Shown here: piece after piece, positions 5,428 to 5,975 of the stretch
How the letters are laid out: each line of letters starts with the position of its first letter
How positions within the stretch are numbered: the first letter of the stretch is position 1
Assembly (NCBI GenBank): GCA_965651815.1
Contig: CBFGTJ010000198.1
Location: 1 to 5,975 of the forward strand
From: CBFGTJ01 sp965651815
Lineage (GTDB): Bacteria > Actinomycetota > Acidimicrobiia > Acidimicrobiales > Microtrichaceae
Direction: 5' to 3'
DNA length: 5,975 nucleotides
The notes under the pieces: generated by a model
What the model was told of the DNA's origin: nothing
The model's input: the letters and a program-made list of their open reading frames with translations, nothing else
Databases searched by the model: none
Position numbers and translations under genes: made by a program

Positions 5428-5975
5428 TCAGAACTGGAAGTAGATGAAGGGGGCGACGCCCTGGGGACCGAGGAGGTTGATGACCAGCAGCCAGATTCCC
5501 ACGCCCACCGCGATCACCAGCGGCGGCAGGTGCGAGGCGCGGTACTCGAGCGCGTCGCCGATGCGCCGCGGGACGAACTGCCCGACCATGCCGACCGCCA
5601 CCGCGAGCAGCACCACCCAGGTGACGAGGGTCCCGGTGCCCCAGTTCGTCAGCAGGGCCACCAGGTAGTCGATCGCCGTGCCGAAGTCGGGTGCACGGAA
5701 GAAGATCCACCCCAGCGTCACGAAGTGGAACACCGCGAGCCGTGCCAGCCACGGCGACGGCTCCGACACCGCGGCGGCCTCGCCGTCCACGACGGCGACC
5801 CCGCCCTCCGCGCTGCGCGCGGCCGCGCCGCCGCGGTCCCCCGCAGGTGCGGCCCGGGACTGGCGTGCTTGTTCGTCCCCTTTGAGAGGGCCCATGACGA
5901 TCGAGACGTGGTTCTCGCCCTGTTGCCGTCTCCCTAAAAGGACGGCCTTCCAGGCCCGGTCGGGCTGGACGGCGG
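5428..5975 (-). CDS. MBOAT-family O-acyltransferase (AlgI-like), C-terminal part, cut by window edge
   Basis: Only the C-terminal part is present; the frame stays open to the right edge, so the start lies outside. MBOAT proteins of the AlgI/PatA/DltB group carry an acyl group across the membrane to an extracytoplasmic partner. Support comes from FHFVTLGWIFFRAPDF (residues about 56-71 counted from the Met at 5895), two further membrane segments (about 89-106 and 123-142), and the C-terminus GVAPFIYFQF, typical of the family. The catalytic His region of the family lies upstream of this segment and is not seen. The Met at 5895 lacks a ribosome binding site and would give only 155 aa against a usual ~450-500, so it is probably internal. 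The stretch 5868-5940 is a hydrophilic, low-complexity loop with codons rare here (TTA, AGA, AAA, CAA). A frameshift or a truncated gene beginning at 5895 cannot be excluded. The SGNH gene follows after 2 nt. Confidence 0.75.
   Translation of the reverse strand, partial: AVQPDRAWKAVLLGRRQQGENHVSIVMGPLKGDEQARQSRAAPAGDRGGAAARSAEGGVAVVDGEAAAVSEPSPWLARLAVFHFVTLGWIFFRAPDFGTAIDYLVALLTNWGTGTLVTWVVLLAVAVGMVGQFVPRRIGDALEYRASHLPPLVIAVGVGIWLLVINLLGPQGVAPFIYFQF

Noticed and set aside
4400..5443. Plus-strand frame (347 aa) opposite the SGNH gene
   Set aside because: It is an antisense shadow; the catalytic SGNH blocks are on the minus strand.
5426..5752. N-terminal extension of the SGNH frame up to 5752
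   Set aside because: The extension overlaps the well-supported MBOAT C-terminus in another frame and is Arg/Gly/Pro-rich; the ATG at 5425, 2 nt after the MBOAT stop, is the natural start.

Overview
This window is very GC-rich and densely coded. Its proteins point to a high-GC Gram-positive bacterium. GTG starts are frequent, one start looks leaderless, and Thr-rich and Gly/Ala-rich extracellular linkers are present. An SGNH protein with a poly-Thr linker beside an MBOAT acyltransferase and a blue-copper/laccase fusion suggest Actinomycetota, possibly Acidimicrobiia. That taxonomic guess is inference only, because no rRNA or other marker is present.

Layout, left to right. (1) Positions 19-204, minus: a possible 61-aa secreted peptide whose only start codon lies inside a strong hairpin (201-233). 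(2) 271-1737, minus: a membrane-anchored multicopper oxidase made of an N-terminal blue-copper domain, a Met-rich linker and a two-domain laccase-like core; two hairpins follow its stop. (3) 1738-1958: a divergent control region with the oxidase ribosome binding site on one side and a probable leaderless promoter on the other. (4) 1959-3449, plus: an AMP-forming acyl-CoA synthetase-like ligase. (5) 3508-4326, plus: a prepilin peptidase of the bifunctional PilD type. (6) 4307-5425, minus: a membrane-anchored SGNH/GDSL (DUF459-like) protein whose 3' end overlaps the peptidase gene by 20 bp. (7) 5428 to the right edge, minus: the C-terminal part of an MBOAT (AlgI-like) O-acyltransferase, 2 nt upstream of the SGNH gene.

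The MBOAT and SGNH genes form a tight transcriptional pair. By analogy with AlgI/AlgJ/AlgX and PatA/PatB they probably O-acylate a cell-surface or secreted glycan: the MBOAT protein passes the acyl group across the membrane and the SGNH protein acts outside. The oxidase would work on the outer face of the membrane, on copper(I), phenols or another reductant. The ligase and the peptidase have no evident functional link to their neighbours. I saw no tRNA, rRNA, CRISPR array, insertion sequence or phage gene, and no clearly novel multi-gene system. The most unusual items are the three-cupredoxin oxidase architecture, the start codon buried in a hairpin, and the atypical hairpin-rich stretch inside the MBOAT reading frame near the right edge.
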